Origin: Kitagawia praeruptora | Taxonomy: Eukaryota > Streptophyta > Magnoliopsida > Apiales > Apiaceae | DNA length: 64,000 nt | Direction of reading: 5' to 3' | NCBI GenBank assembly: GCA_037693485.1 | Contig: CM075352.1 | Span: 65,226,001-65,290,000, forward strand | In this document: piece by piece, positions 34,867-46,665 of the stretch | Layout of the letters: each line of letters begins with the position of its first letter | Position numbering within the stretch: the first letter of the stretch is position 1 | Notes under the pieces: generated by a model | What the model saw: only the letters and a program-made list of their open reading frames with translations | Databases searched by the model: none | What the model was told of the DNA's origin: nothing | Made by a program: the position numbers and the translations under genes

Positions 34867-36307
34867 TGATACTCCTATGGTTTTGATGATCACATTCAGC
34901 AAGCTATTTGCTTGTAGTTTGATATAAAACATTGTGTTATGGTTGTATCAACTTGGTTTTGCAGGGTATATTAAGCCTACTAATTGTTTACAGAGAATAT
35001 ATATACAGCAAGCCATTTGGTGTTACAACAGAGACAGTTTGGCAAGCCATTTGCACTGACAGACACAAACAGCAAGCCATTTGCAAACTGCCAGAAATCC
35101 TGAAGATAAAGATCAAGATTAATTCTCATGGATGTAATTCAGGAAATATATTGTGAGGGTTCTTTATTATATAATACGTACACAATATATTCTAGAGCTC
35201 AAATCTTTTCAAACATCTTTCTTTAAATTATTTTATAAAACTTATAGGAGTTTCCTTATTTAAAAGATTTCTTTCTACAAAATCTCCTATACGCGTTTTA
35301 TATCTATACAAATCAGAAGGGTTATGCTTTCATCGAATTCTTTCTTCCAAACCCTCTGTCTAACGTTCACAAGAACGTTTGTAAAATCTCTAACCAATTG
35401 AACGTTGGAAATTGATTCTAATCGTTCGAATAATTGGTGATTGATTTTCTGAACGTTGGTGTGAAGCTTTATAAACCTGATTCTTGTGTTCATTCGTTTC
35501 TAACAATCTAGAGAAAAATATTCAAGCACACAAGAACACACACAACTCAGTTTTTCATTGCTATATCCATTCGATTCTCTCGAGCTCTTAATATATCATA
35601 TACGTGCTATATCTTAGAGAGTTCATTAGGTTGAGTTGTATTGATTCAAACATTTTATTGTTCAATTTGTATTGAATATTTGCTGTACAAGTTTGGCTTA
35701 AAGTTTTGGGTGGGTCGAACTAGACTAGAGAAGGATACTTTGGAAGTATTGCTTAGAGAGTTGGTTCAGCACAGCAAACAGCAAGCCATTTGTCAGAAGG
35801 ATTGGTAAGGATTAGTTGCTGGGCATATTGGCTAGGGAACAAGGGTTTGGTGAACGTTGCTAGAGAAGTATACTTGGGAAGTATAGCTTAGAGAGCAAGT
35901 TCAGAAATAGGTGTTCAGCAAGCCATTTGTCAGCAGCTGGGATAAAAGGGAGATATATTATTGTATCTTGTAATTGGTTTATTTCGTTGATCAATAATAT
36001 ATTCTCTTACCAAGTTGGTAAGGGACCAGGACGTAGACCATAGGGGATTAGGGGTCGAACCTGGCTAAAAGTCTCTGTGTGTTCTTTATTTTCTACTCTT
36101 TACTTACTGCTTGCATTTAGCTTACTGTTTATGCACTTTACTGCACTTATTGTCTTTACATTCAGCATACTGTTTGCAATCAGCTTACCATTTGTCTCTG
36201 CATAAAACGAAATCAGTAAGCTGTTTCTGGTAATTTTTAAAATCGGACTTAGTTGAATATAGTTAGCCATTTACACCTATTCACCCCCCTCTAGGTGTGC
36301 ATTTTCA
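34867..36307 (+). repeat. Copia right LTR, copy 1
   Basis: A 1441-bp partner of 30699-32139 with few base differences, followed directly by the target duplication CTATA. Confidence 0.92.
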
Positions 36308-37391
36308 CTATAGCATTAAAAGAGGAAGTTGATAGACTCCTAGATGTTGGTTTGATCAAGGAATCATATTATCCAGATTGGTTGGCTAATCCAGTTCTTG
36401 TCAAGAAGCCTAATGGAAAGTGGAGAACTTGTGTGGATTTGACGGATTTGAACAAGGCTTGTCCTAAAGATAGTTCTCCTCTCCCTCGAATTGATCAGTT
36501 GGTGGATGCTACAACTGGCCATGCTCTTTTGAGTTTCATGGATGCTTACTCGGGCTACAATCAGATTCCTATGTATGAGCCAGATCAAGAGCATACTTCT
36601 TTTATCACAGATAGAGGTTTGTACTGTTACATTGGAATGCCATTCGGTTTGATCAACGCCGGAGCCACCTATCAGAGGTTGGTAAACATGATGTTTAAAG
36701 ATCTGATTGGGAAAACTATGGAAGTATATGTGGATGATATGCTTGTTAAATCTTTGAGGGCGGAAGACCATGTGAAGCACTTAGAGCAGATGTTCGGAGT
36801 ATTGAGGAAGTTCAGGATGAAGTTGAATCCTCAAAAATGTGTGTTTGGAGTGGAATACGGAAAGTTCTTGGGATTCATTGTCAACCATCGCGGGATCGAG
36901 GCAAATCCAGCCAAGATTAAAGCATTACTTGACATGAAATCTCCATCTAGTGTGAAGCAAGTTCAGAGTTTGGCTGGGAGAATTGCCGCACTAAATCGCT
37001 TTGTGTCAAAATCATCGGATAGATGCAGAGAATTCTTCAAGGCAATCAAGGGAGCGTCCAAAGATTTTGTGTGGACTCCTGAATGTGAAGAAGCTTTTCA
37101 GAAAATTAAGGAGCAGTTGGGAAATCCTCCGCTCTTAGCCAAGCCGGTGGAAGGAGAAACTTTGATATTATACTTGGCAGTTTCGGAATACTCCATTAGT
37201 GCATTATTGGTAAGAGAAGAGATTGATCATCAGTCCCCGGTTTACTATGTGAGCAAACGTTTGCATGATGCAGAGACTCGATATACCAGTATGGAAAAGT
37301 TGGTTTACGCTTTAATCTTGGCGGCAAGAAAACTTCGTCCTTACTTTCAAGCTCATAAGATCGAGGTTCGTACTGCTTATCCATTGAGGAG
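36308..37391 (+). pseudogene. Reverse transcriptase / RNase H part 1, Tat copy 1
   Basis: The frame resumes with ALKEEVDRLLDVGLIKESYYP directly after the copia target site. RT motifs are VLVKKPNGKWRTCVD, the D in FMDAYSGYNQI, MPFGLINAGATYQR and the catalytic YVDD at 36727-36738. The connection and RNase H begin at VWTPECEEAFQKIK and run to TAYPLRS. There the gag-only Tat derivative is inserted (TSD AGGAG, 37387-37391). The rest of RNase H continues at 44536. Confidence 0.88.
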
Positions 37392-38177
37392 TGTTGATGA
37401 GTGGATTTCGTAACAACTTTTGAGAGGTTTATGGTGAGTTGTAAAGGCTAACGATCAAATAATCTATGGAGAATGGAGGTTTTTTGTATGGGTTGAACTG
37501 AGCTCGAGAGCGTTTACAAGAATCTCGCGAGTTCCCTTGAGGCTTGTGTCGTGTGTTCTCAAGAATCTCGTAGGTGTATTGCGAGGCTTGTAAAACATGT
37601 TCTCAAGGTGCCTACGTACCCTTGTATATATAGGGATCAAGTTCACGTAGTTCTTTTTGGACTAGAAGTCTGGTTAGGCGGCAATATTCTAGGTTCCTAA
37701 TTCGTGGGGAACTCCTTTTCTCCAGATTTCAGCCACGAATAGGCGACCTAAGTCGAATAGAACTCGAGTTCTAGTCCGACTAGGAGTATGTTTACAAGTT
37801 CTCGTCCTATTAGATGTATTCAAGGATCATCTGTGCCCAAGGAATACATTCCAATAAGGAGTTGATGTTCATGACTTGCTCCTAAAGAATAGGAGGCTTA
37901 ATCATACTAGAATTCTGCTGGAATAAATCTATTCTCGTACAGGAAGCTGTCTCTCAGGAACCTGTCTGCAGGAACCTGTTTCTCGGGAAGCTGTCTGCAG
38001 GAAGCTGTCTCTCGGGAAGCTGTCTCTCGGGAAGCTGAACCTGTCCAGATCTATTTCACGTGCTATTTAGCCCCATTTAACTTAAGGGACCTCAATCATA
38101 ACCCATATTAATCATACGGATTGGATCTTTAAGCCCAATGGGCCTAAATCTAGCCCATGGAGATTTTGGGCACAACA
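37392..38177 (-). repeat. TR-GAG LTR (3' in element orientation)
   Basis: This 786-bp LTR contains a run of 15-bp units based on GGAAGCTGTCTCTCG / GGAACCTGTCTGCAG (37950-38045). It has one more unit than the 771-bp partner at 43760, which accounts for the length difference. Confidence 0.9.
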
Positions 38178-38329
38178 AGTACCCCCCGGTTCCTCGAAGT
38201 CATAGGATGCGAGAGGAACCTAAATAGCTTGATATTTTAAGGTCCAATCCCTTCAGTGCTCCCATGTTTCTTCTGAGTGAACCATGCGGGTCTTTATCGA
38301 TCTTCTTGCTTGAATCGTGACAAGGGCAC

Positions 38330-38690
38330 AAAGTGAATCTAATTAGGCGCTGAGTGAATCGATTGATGAGGGCACAAAGCGAATCTAGTTGGGCACTAAG
38401 TGAGCCTTAAGAATGTCAATGGAACTACATGAATCCAAATAAGGGCATAAAGTGAACCTAATTGGGCGTTATGTGAACCTATGCTGAGGGCACAAAACGA
38501 ATCCAATAGGGCACTAGATGAATCCTTAAAAGGGTTAAGGCGAACCTTAAGATTGTCAAGGGAACCACGTGAATCAAAATAAGGGCATAAAGTGAACCTA
38601 ATTGGGCGTTATGTGAACCTATGCTGAGGGCACAAAACGAATCCAATAGGGCACTGGATGAATCCTTAAAAAGGGCACGAGGTTAACCTG
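38330..38690. repeat. GGGCACAAAGTGAATCC-type repeats, block 1
   Basis: Half-units of 20-25 bp alternate (GGGCACAAAGCGAATC, then TTGGGCACTAAGTGA). A larger 140-bp duplication is superposed: AAGGGCATAAAGTGAACC occurs at 38441 and 38581. Confidence 0.8.
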
Positions 38691-39889
38691 GAAAATCATA
38701 ACTTGATTGCTCGAGAGGCTACTTCATCTGATAAGCTTCTTTTCATTTGACTATCTAATGTCTGTCTATCAGAGGTACTCTAGGATCAGCTGCGTCCTAG
38801 GAGTACTTTCCAATGATGATTCTGCGTCTCTCTAGCTGGCTTCTTGATATCTCTGATGTCTATGCTCAGAACCCTGGTTCTCACGAACCTCTATCTCGGA
38901 ACCTGGTTCTCAGGAACCTCTCTACAGGAAACTGTACCTGCACAAATAACAAATTTGTTAATCTCGGGAGCATTTCTGTAGTTCCCATGTACTTCTTGTT
39001 GTTCTCATTGCTGTTGCTAGGCTAATTCGGGCTCTTCTGCGGGGAGGAAACTGGTTCATTCGTAATCTGCTCAGCTACTGGTTCATCAGGAACGTCTTGA
39101 TACTCATAATCTCTTGACTGTCTTCTCAACTAATGCTCATTTCTCTGTGTTTGGTCTTCATATCTAGTACTGGATCTACCTCTTGACTCGTACACTACTT
39201 GTTGATTGAAACCTACGACTTAATAGGTCTTAAATCTAGCCCATGGTAATTTTTGGGCATAACACTAAAAACTGGAAAAATAGATTAGTAATACGAGCCG
39301 AAGAGATCACATATAAGTGATGCATGTATGTAAGTACGAATGATTATCTACATTATATATGTTGCTACCTTCTCAAGTGGCATACCAACTATCTACTTGA
39401 CTGATTCAACTAACACGTTCGAGATCATAAACTAAACATATATGTTATATAAGCTGTAAACCTATAGGGCATGATAACATCCTAAGTATAAGCTCACATA
39501 AATTTCATTTCTAAAGATCATGCAATATGCGAGTTTAGAAGCAATATGTATCTAAGCATGACAGAATATAAGCTCGCATTGACATAAAATATACATGATA
39601 GTTAAGAATATAAAGGCATGAAAGTAGAACTTATCTGTGCTTCATTGTGCCAGTTTGGATTAAGGTTCCGTTACTGAACCTGGAAGATGGAAGCTCTTCT
39701 CTGTGCAAACGTAGGGGAATTGAGCTACCCCCCGAGCCGTCATGATGCGTGAACCTCCTATAGCTTGTTGAAGCGGTTGACTGAAAGCTGCTTGTTTCGG
39801 CTGAATATCACTGAACTTGGAAGCTGTAGCTATAAACTGTTTCGATCATATACAAGCTTTATAAGTGGGAGTATTCATCTATATATCAC

Positions 39890-40760
39890 TTTGATGAGGG
39901 CACAAAGCGAATCCAATTGAGCTCTAGGTGAATCCTGAAAAGAGCACTTAGAGAATTCAATTGGGCGCTAAGTGAATCCTTAGTAGGGCATAAGACGAAT
40001 CCAGTTGAGCTTTAAGTGAATCCTGAGAAGGGCACTTGAGGAATCCGACTGGGCATCAAATGAATCCTTTTGGCTTTAGGGAGCACAAAGTGAGTCCATC
40101 CGGGCTCTAGGTGAATCATGGCAAGAGCACGAAGAGAATCCGGATGGGCACTAAGTGAATTCCTTTGTGGCATCAAGTGAATCCTTATAGGCTCTAAGTG
40201 AATCCTGCAGAGGGCACAAAGAGAATCTATAGGGCACATGATGAATCATTTCAAACTCTAGGGGCACCAAGTGAATCCGTAAGGGCACTAGGTGAATCCC
40301 TTCAAATGCTAGGGGCACCAAGTGAATCCGTAAGGGCACAAGGTGAATCCCTTTGAAGGCTTTTCAAGTAAAAGCGAACTCTAGGTTAGGTTACCCATGC
40401 TTAGGTTCCCAAAACCCTTAACTAGGTGCCCACATGCTTATGGGACTTTTGAATGTGTGCCTACGATTCATAGGGCTATTCGAGATGAATCTTTCATGCT
40501 TGCAAGTCTTTTCTGGCTATCGAGTGCCTGTAGCTGACAGGGCTTTCAAAGTGAATCTTTCTAGGCTCTATGCAAATCCTTGTAAGGGCATAAGGTGAAT
40601 CCAACTGGTTGTTTATGTGAACCTCTGCTTAGGAAAAAAACCGTAACCAATCGAGCACCAAATGAATCCCTGGTGAGTCCTTCTAGGCTCTAAGTGAATC
40701 CTTGGATGGAGCACAAAGAGAATCCATAAGGGCATTAGATTAATCCTATACAGGCATGGA
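39890..40760. repeat. GGGCACAAAGTGAATCC-type repeats, block 2
   Basis: More than twenty degenerate half-units with the core GTGAATCC after GGGCAC, AGCTCT or GGCTCTA, spaced 20-25 bp. Reverse-strand open frames (40012-40339) translate this repeat as RIHLVPL-like peptides and are artefacts. Confidence 0.8.
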
Positions 40761-42262
40761 GCTCTTGCTGTAAGCACACTTTCTTCTATTCAGGTATCGG
40801 CTGGCTGGGAACTTCATGCAAGAAGCTGCTAATCAGAAACTAACAATTGGCTTCTAACAAATGTCAATGAACCTGGAAGCTGTTACACACCAACTTCAGG
40901 TATATATCAATGAACCTGCAAGATGTCAGTTACAAGAGAATAACGAGTAATCTACTAGACACATATAAATACAACTAGACCTGGAAGCTACTACCTATGA
41001 GCTTCAGGTGAGAAACATAGAACATGTTAACTAAAGGTAAATACATGGAACCTATAAGCTACAGGTAAATTAATATCAAGGAACCTGCGAGATGTAGGTA
41101 AATATCAAGGAACCTACGAATTGCAGGTAAATATCTAGGAACCTATAATCTGTTAAGTACATGTGCATTCTAACATCAAGAAACATAATCAAGACATAAT
41201 CATAGCTTTATCGCATATACGACCACAATATCATAGATGTTTAAGCATGCTTTAGGTATAGTAAGAGTTTGCTGAGCGTACCTGGGAGGTTTTCTACGAA
41301 TATCTAAGCATAAAAGGAGAGGAATCACCTGGATCTTTCTGTAGACTGATCAGATGTGAAGTGGAAGCCTCCGTTAAGATTTGAAAACTCATTGACGTGT
41401 TCCTGATGCAAGCATGCTGCTCTTCAAGATACTAGACCAAATCAATCCTCAAGGTTCTTGAACCAAATATGAGCTATGAGGTTTCTAAACTGCATCCTAG
41501 CCATGAGGTTCCTGAATCAAATCACGAGCTTCCTGGACCTGATGGTGAGGTTCATGATCTGAATTCTCAAAATTTTGAAATCCTCAACTTTCAAAGTACC
41601 ATGTGCTATAGTAATTGTAATTGTACTACCCTCAGTTCTTCAGGGAAGCTTGTCTTTGATGAAGAACTAACTCCAAGAAGCTTCACAATTCTTCGATAAT
41701 TTCTAATAAGTCGTTGAATATTCATCCATGAAGTTGAGTACTGTGTGTTTTCTTCAAGATGCTCATATCATACTCTTGTAGATACTCTTCATCAAAATCT
41801 TCAACTATGTCGAATTTTCTTTAACGCTCGAATAAATACTATTACCTCTTCACATCATTCTTGCTTGTAGCTTTAACATGTCTTCTCCTTTCTTCTTTAT
41901 CTTCTTATGAAACATGCTGAGAATGAACCTCTATACAAATATCCCAATACAGTACCTCTAAGCTTACGCGAGCTAACTCATTGTAAGAAACAAGAGATAC
42001 TTAAAGAGATTACTTGTGAGGTATTTCTCGCAGGTCACTGAATTGAATGAGGTATGTTCCTTGTTTTACAAGCTAAATATAAGCTCATGTATGACGTAAT
42101 ACAAGGAAAAGAACTACTCATAATTTCGTTGAAAACTACTCGAAAGAAATAGGTTTGCTTGCTGGGGAGGTATACATGCACTCCCCCCCAGTTCTAAGAA
42201 GGAAATACATATATAAATAAAGGTCTCTCAACTATACTTTAAGGAAGCTCTCAAACTTTCAA

Positions 42263-43714
42263 TTATTGGTCACCTCGAGCTATCCATTCCGCAAGCTTCC
42301 CGGCTTTAATCAATTCCTCAATTTGGTCTTTCAGTGCTCTACATTCAGAAGTATCATGGCAATTATCCTCATGGAAGTCACAATGTTTCTTCAGATCTTT
42401 CCTTGCTCCTACAGGTAAAGGTGTAGGCTTCACAAATATTCCTTCTTTCCCATAAACCGTGAAGATGTGGTCTACTGGAGCGACCAAAGAGGTATAATTG
42501 TCGCACTTTGTCTTCAATTTTGCTTTACTTCTTTTGGAGGAAGCTCGATCCCCAATAACATATGCTTGCGGGCTTGGAGACCTCTCTCGCTTGATTCCTT
42601 TATGACTAGCTTCATCTCCAAGATCTTCTGTTTCTCTCAAATTCAACAAGGATTCTTCCACACATTTATATAGTTCAGCTTGTTTGTAGAACTCAGCTAG
42701 TGTACCAGGTTCACGTACTTGTAGCTCCTTCCAGAATTCTGAACCAGCTCTAACTCCAGCAATCAGGAAGCTCATAATGACCTCGTCAGGAGCTTTCTTA
42801 ACTCTGGGAACCTCTACATTAAAACGTTTGAGGTACTCTGTCAAGGTCTCATCTGCTCTCTGCTTGATGTTGGCCAAGGTATTGGTTGGGGGTGCAAAAG
42901 TCACGGAAGATCTAAATTGAGTAACGAAGAGCTTCCCCATATTTTCCCAAGAATCTATAGAATCTGATGGTAACCTCTTAAACCACTGATGAGCTCCACC
43001 ATTAAAGGTTGCAGCCAATAATCTACACCTTGTTGGCTCCTTAACTTGATAAACTTCCATCTCGGTATTGAAACGACCCAGATACTCCACAGGATCCGTA
43101 GTGCCATCAAATTTAAACTCGTTTGACATACGATAGGATTTAGGTAACGGGGATTTTCTAACCTTCTTGATGAATGGAGATAAGGTTATTGCACCTGTTG
43201 TTGACTGCTTTTCTTCCTTGAGTTTTACCAGAATCTTCTTGATGTCTTCAGCATTCAAATCACCAGCTCCACCGTCCTTTGCTTCCTTATCTTTATCATC
43301 GGCTTCCTGTGAATCTGCTATACACGAATCGTTCGCGATCTCGACTGAACTTGAATCATCTTTAATTATCTCGATGGAAGGTTCCTTAACAGGAGGTTGT
43401 TTATCCTTCGGTTCACCATCTTCTTCACCTTCAGTATCTTTCTTTGGGTCTTCGATCTCTTCCTCAGCCTTTTCTTCACGTTCTTCTTTGTCAATGTCCA
43501 ACTTCTTTGAAGAACTCTTAGCTTTCTTACCCTTCTTTCTTGATGCCAACTTCGACTTCTTCTTCTTCTTCGGTGTTATTTGTTCGAGGGTTGTAAGCCT
43601 TTCTTCAATCGACTTTAGATGCTCTAGGACGTCAACAGGAGTAATCTTTTTCGTTTTCGGGGTTTGGTCTTTCTCTACAGATTGTGTTGCTTCGCTATTA
43701 GAACTGCCTGCCAT
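42263..43714 (-). CDS. Gag of the Tat derivative (483 aa)
   Basis: The ATG at 43714 (MAGSSNSEATQ) is preferred; the open frame extends up to 43759, but that part reads the primer-binding leader. Residues 1-165 are Lys/Glu-rich. The gag core (MSNEFKFDGTTDPVEYLGRF) starts near residue 195 and is clearly homologous to the gag of the full Tat element (LAATF...W...NTLANIKQR). A zinc-knuckle-like segment CDFHEDNCHDTSEC lies near the end, which is KLAEWIARGDQ. It could assemble particles and package its own RNA while using the pol of another element. There is no internal stop, so it may be recent. Confidence 0.87.
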   Translation of the reverse strand: MAGSSNSEATQSVEKDQTPKTKKITPVDVLEHLKSIEERLTTLEQITPKKKKKSKLASRKKGKKAKSSSKKLDIDKEEREEKAEEEIEDPKKDTEGEEDGEPKDKQPPVKEPSIEIIKDDSSSVEIANDSCIADSQEADDKDKEAKDGGAGDLNAEDIKKILVKLKEEKQSTTGAITLSPFIKKVRKSPLPKSYRMSNEFKFDGTTDPVEYLGRFNTEMEVYQVKEPTRCRLLAATFNGGAHQWFKRLPSDSIDSWENMGKLFVTQFRSSVTFAPPTNTLANIKQRADETLTEYLKRFNVEVPRVKKAPDEVIMSFLIAGVRAGSEFWKELQVREPGTLAEFYKQAELYKCVEESLLNLRETEDLGDEASHKGIKRERSPSPQAYVIGDRASSKRSKAKLKTKCDNYTSLVAPVDHIFTVYGKEGIFVKPTPLPVGARKDLKKHCDFHEDNCHDTSECRALKDQIEELIKAGKLAEWIARGDQ

Positions 43715-43759
43715 CTTTCCACTCTTAAGATGATAACTCTGCCCTCCTTCTAGCGCCAA

Positions 43760-44530
43760 TGTTGATGAGTGGATTTCGTAACAACTTTTGAGAGGTTTAT
43801 GGTGAGTTGTAAAGGCTAACGATCAACTAATCTATAGAGAATGGAGGTTTTTTGTAGGGGTTGAACTGAGCTCGAGAGCGTTTACAAGAATCTCGCGAGT
43901 TCCCTTGAGGCTTGTGTCGTGTGTTCTCAAGAATCTCGTAGGTGTATTGCGAGGCTTGTAAAACATGTTCTCAAGGTGCCTACGTACCCTTGTATATATA
44001 GGGATCAAGTTCACGTAGTTCTTTTTGGACTAGAAGTCTGGTTAGGCGGCAATATTCTAGGTTCCTAATTCGTGGGGAACTCCTTTTCTCCAGATTTCAG
44101 CCACGAATAGGCGACCTAAGTCGAATAGAACTCGAGTTCTAGTCCGACTAGGAGTATGTTTACAAGTTCTCGTCCTATTAGATGTATTCAAGGATCATCT
44201 GTGCCCAAGGAATACATTCCAATAAGGAGTTGATGTTCATGACTTGCTCCTAAAGAATAGGAGGCTTAATCATACTAGAATTCTGCTGGAATAAATCTAT
44301 TCTCGTACAGGAAGCTGTCTCTCAGGAACCTGTCTGCAGGAACCTGTTTCTCGGGAAGCTGTCTGCAGGAAGCTGTCTCTCGGGAAGCTGAACCTGTCCA
44401 GATCTATTTCACGTGCTATTTAGCCCCATTTAACTTAAGGGACCTCAATCATAACCCATATTAATCATACGGATTGGATCCTTAAGCCCAATGGGCCTAA
44501 ATCTAGCCCATGGAGATTTTGGGCACAACA
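43760..44530 (-). repeat. TR-GAG LTR (5' in element orientation)
   Basis: A 771-bp partner of 37392-38177, followed by the target duplication AGGAG (44531-44535). Confidence 0.9.
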
Positions 44531-44535
44531 AGGAG

Positions 44536-46500
44536 TATTCTTCACAAACCGGAAGCTTCAGGAAGAATGTTGAAATGGGCCATCGAATTAGGGCAGTTTG
44601 ATTTGGAATATACACCAAAAACAGCAATTAAAGGTCAGGCTTTAGCGGATTTCATCTTGGAGTTTGATTCAGAGACCGAGGAAAAGTCGATTGTATTAGT
44701 GGAACCTGGAATTCCTCCTAAGAGGGCGCGCCCTCTTGAGGAAGTTCCCCAACCTTGGTGGAAGTTGCACGTAGATGGAGCTGTGAACAATGGGGGGGCT
44801 GGTGCAGGAGTAATTTTGGTGACGCCTGAAGGAAATCAATTCATGAGTGCAATTCACTTCAAATTCGAGGCAACTAATAATGATGCGGAGTATGAAGCTT
44901 TGATTAACGGATTGAAGATGGCTTTGGAAATGAAGGTAGCAAATTTGATCGTATCAAGTGATTCGGAATTAGTAGTCAGGCAGATCAAAGGAGGTTTTCA
45001 GTGTAGAGGTCCAAGAACATAGCTTTACATGAAGTGTGCACAGCGATTAATTCAGAAGTTTCGAGAAGTAAGGTTGGATTGTATTCCTCGGGATGAAAAT
45101 TGCAGTGCAGATGTTTTAGCCAAGTTAGGATCTCAGAAAGATGCTATGCTGTTGGGAACGGTTCCTCTACAAGTTCAAGAAGTGCCCAGTATTCCGGAAG
45201 TAGAAATTATGGAAGTGGAAAATATATCGCAAGCTACTTGGATGACTCCAATTTTAGAGCATCTTCGTAAGGGGATTCTTCCGAGCAATAAGATTGAAGC
45301 AAGACGTCTTCGATATCATGCTGCCAGGTTTGTAGAGTATGATGAAATTCTATATAAGAGGGGTTTCAATCAACCACTTCTGAAGTGCATAGATGGAGAT
45401 GAATGCAATTATATCCTAAGGGAGGTGCATGAAGGAATTTGTGGTAATCACTCGGGGGGTGGTTCATTGGCAATGAAGGTGTTAAGGCAAGGTTATTATT
45501 GGCCTACTATGAAGAAGGATGCCTATGGGTTTGTCAAGGCATGTGATAAATGTCAGAGGTTTACCAATTTTTCAACGCTTCCGGTGACTACTTTGACTTC
45601 CATGATATGTCCATGGCCATTTGCTATGTGGGGAATCGATCTTATTGGAGAACTCCCCAAGTCTAAGGGAGGAGTCAAGTATGCTGTTGTTGCTGTAGAT
45701 TACTTCACCAAATGGGCGGAAGCAATGCCCTTGGCCACAATCACAGCAAAGAAAATCAGGGATTTTGTGTTTAATTCCATTGTGTGCAGGTTCAGGATTC
45801 CCTACAAGCTTATTTCGGATAATAGAAAGCAATTTGACAGTAAGGAATTGCGAAAGCTATGTGAAGACTTGGGAATCAAGAAGGAATTCGCAGCTGTGTA
45901 TCATCCTCAGAGCAATGGGCAGACTGAAGCTATCAACAAGATAATCAAGCATACTTTGAAAACCAATCTAGAAGAAAGTAAAGAAAATTGGCCCGAGGAG
46001 CTTCCTATGGTTTTATGGTCGTATAACACAACTCCGAGGACAACGACTGGGGAATCGCCTTTCATGTTGTCTTATGGATGTGAGGCAATGGTTCTAGAGG
46101 AAATTGGAGCAGGATCATTTCGAAGGGATTTTTATGATGAAGAAACTAATATGATAAATCAAAGGTTGAATCTTGATTTTCTGGAGGAGACAAGGACTAA
46201 CTCACAGTTGAGGTTGGCAACTTATCAGCAAAGGATTGCAAGGTATTATAACAGGAAAGTGAAGATTCGTCCTTTTAATGTGGGTGATTTGGTTCTTCGA
46301 AAGGTTATGCCAAATACAAAAGTTGCAGCTCATGGAGTTTTTGGTCCAAACTGGGAAGGGCCATACAAGATCAAGTCTATCATTTGGGAAGGAACTTATC
46401 ATCTGGAAGACTAGGATGGCAATACAATTCCAAGAGCATGGAATGCGGAGCATTTGAAGAAATTTTATCAGTAGGGTGTGGCTTTGGCCCCCTATTGTAT
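44536..46500 (+). pseudogene. RNase H part 2, second RNase H and integrase, Tat copy 1
   Basis: The frame continues ILHKPEASGRMLKWAIE, then a second, archaeal-type RNase H with HVDGA, NNDAEYEAL and VSSDSELVV (its D-E-D set), to a TAG at 45020-45022. The integrase frame (45029-46414) has the HHCC zinc finger (H-EGIC-GN-H and C-DK-C), and the catalytic D in GIDLIG, D in ISDNRKQF and E in GQTEAIN. A second TAG at 46412-46414 stops it a few residues before the natural end (AWNAEHLKKFYQ). Both TAGs also occur in copy 2, so they predate the duplication or are tolerated. Confidence 0.87.
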
Positions 46501-46540
46501 GAAGGCTATATATAAGTTAGACTATTATCAATAATTGTTC

Positions 46541-46665
46541 TCCTAGTCTAGGGGGGTAGTGCATATACGCCTTCCTTAGTTCTAGTTGAGATTTGTTATT
46601 TTTATATTGTGGTTTTTCGAAGACTATTCTCCTTAGCTCGGGGGGTAATACATGTATACCTTCCC
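46541..46665 (+). other. Two internal purine tracts after pol
   Basis: CTAGGGGGGTAGTGCATATA (46548-46567) and GCTCGGGGGGTAATACATGT (46637-46656) are alike and each is preceded by TTCTCCT or CTCCTTAG. They resemble the polypurine tract next to the 3' LTR. The same pair is at 63811 and 63900 in copy 2. Confidence 0.6.

Larger units (their letters stand above)
30699..36307 (+). mobile_element. Gag-only Ty1/copia element in Tat copy 1
   Basis: Two 1441-bp LTRs (30699-32139 and 34867-36307; TGATACTCC to GCATTTTCA) flank a 2.7-kb interior. The target duplication CTATA is present on both sides (30694-30698, 36308-36312). The PBS TGGTATCAGAGC (32142) matches initiator tRNA-Met as usual for copia; the PPT AAAAAAGGGGGAGA precedes the right LTR. 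The only ORF is a gag-like protein; no protease, integrase or RT is present, so it must be mobilised in trans. Confidence 0.92.
38178..42262 (-). other. TR-GAG long non-coding region
   Basis: No gene is seen in this 4.1-kb part on either strand. It holds degenerate repeats (see 38330-38690 and 39890-40760), scattered AACCTGNAAGCTGT-like words related to the LTR repeats, and two purine tracts on the minus strand: GAACTGGGGGGGAGTGCATG near 42177-42196 and GCTCGGGGGGTAGCTC near 39724-39740. Both resemble the purine motifs that follow integrase in the full element, which suggests that pol was deleted between gag and this region. Confidence 0.7.
37392..44530 (-). mobile_element. Gag-only Tat derivative (TR-GAG type), 7.1 kb, reverse orientation
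   Basis: LTRs lie at 37392-38177 and 43760-44530 (TGTTGATGAG to GGGCACAACA), with a 5-bp target duplication AGGAG on both sides. The reverse orientation is set by the leader TTGGCGCTAGAAGGAGGG next to the right LTR and a purine tract CCGGGGGGTACT next to the left LTR, both on the minus strand. The only coding sequence is gag (42263-43714); pol is missing. The uninterrupted site is preserved in copy 2 near 61797, so the insertion is proven by comparison within the window. Confidence 0.92.

Noticed and set aside
39890..40760. CRISPR-like array
   Set aside because: The repeats are degenerate, without constant repeat and unique spacers, and lie in a plant retrotransposon.
43715..43759. Upstream start for the TR-GAG gag
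   Set aside because: The first 15 codons read the primer-binding leader and begin at TTG; the ATG at 43714 is the plausible start.
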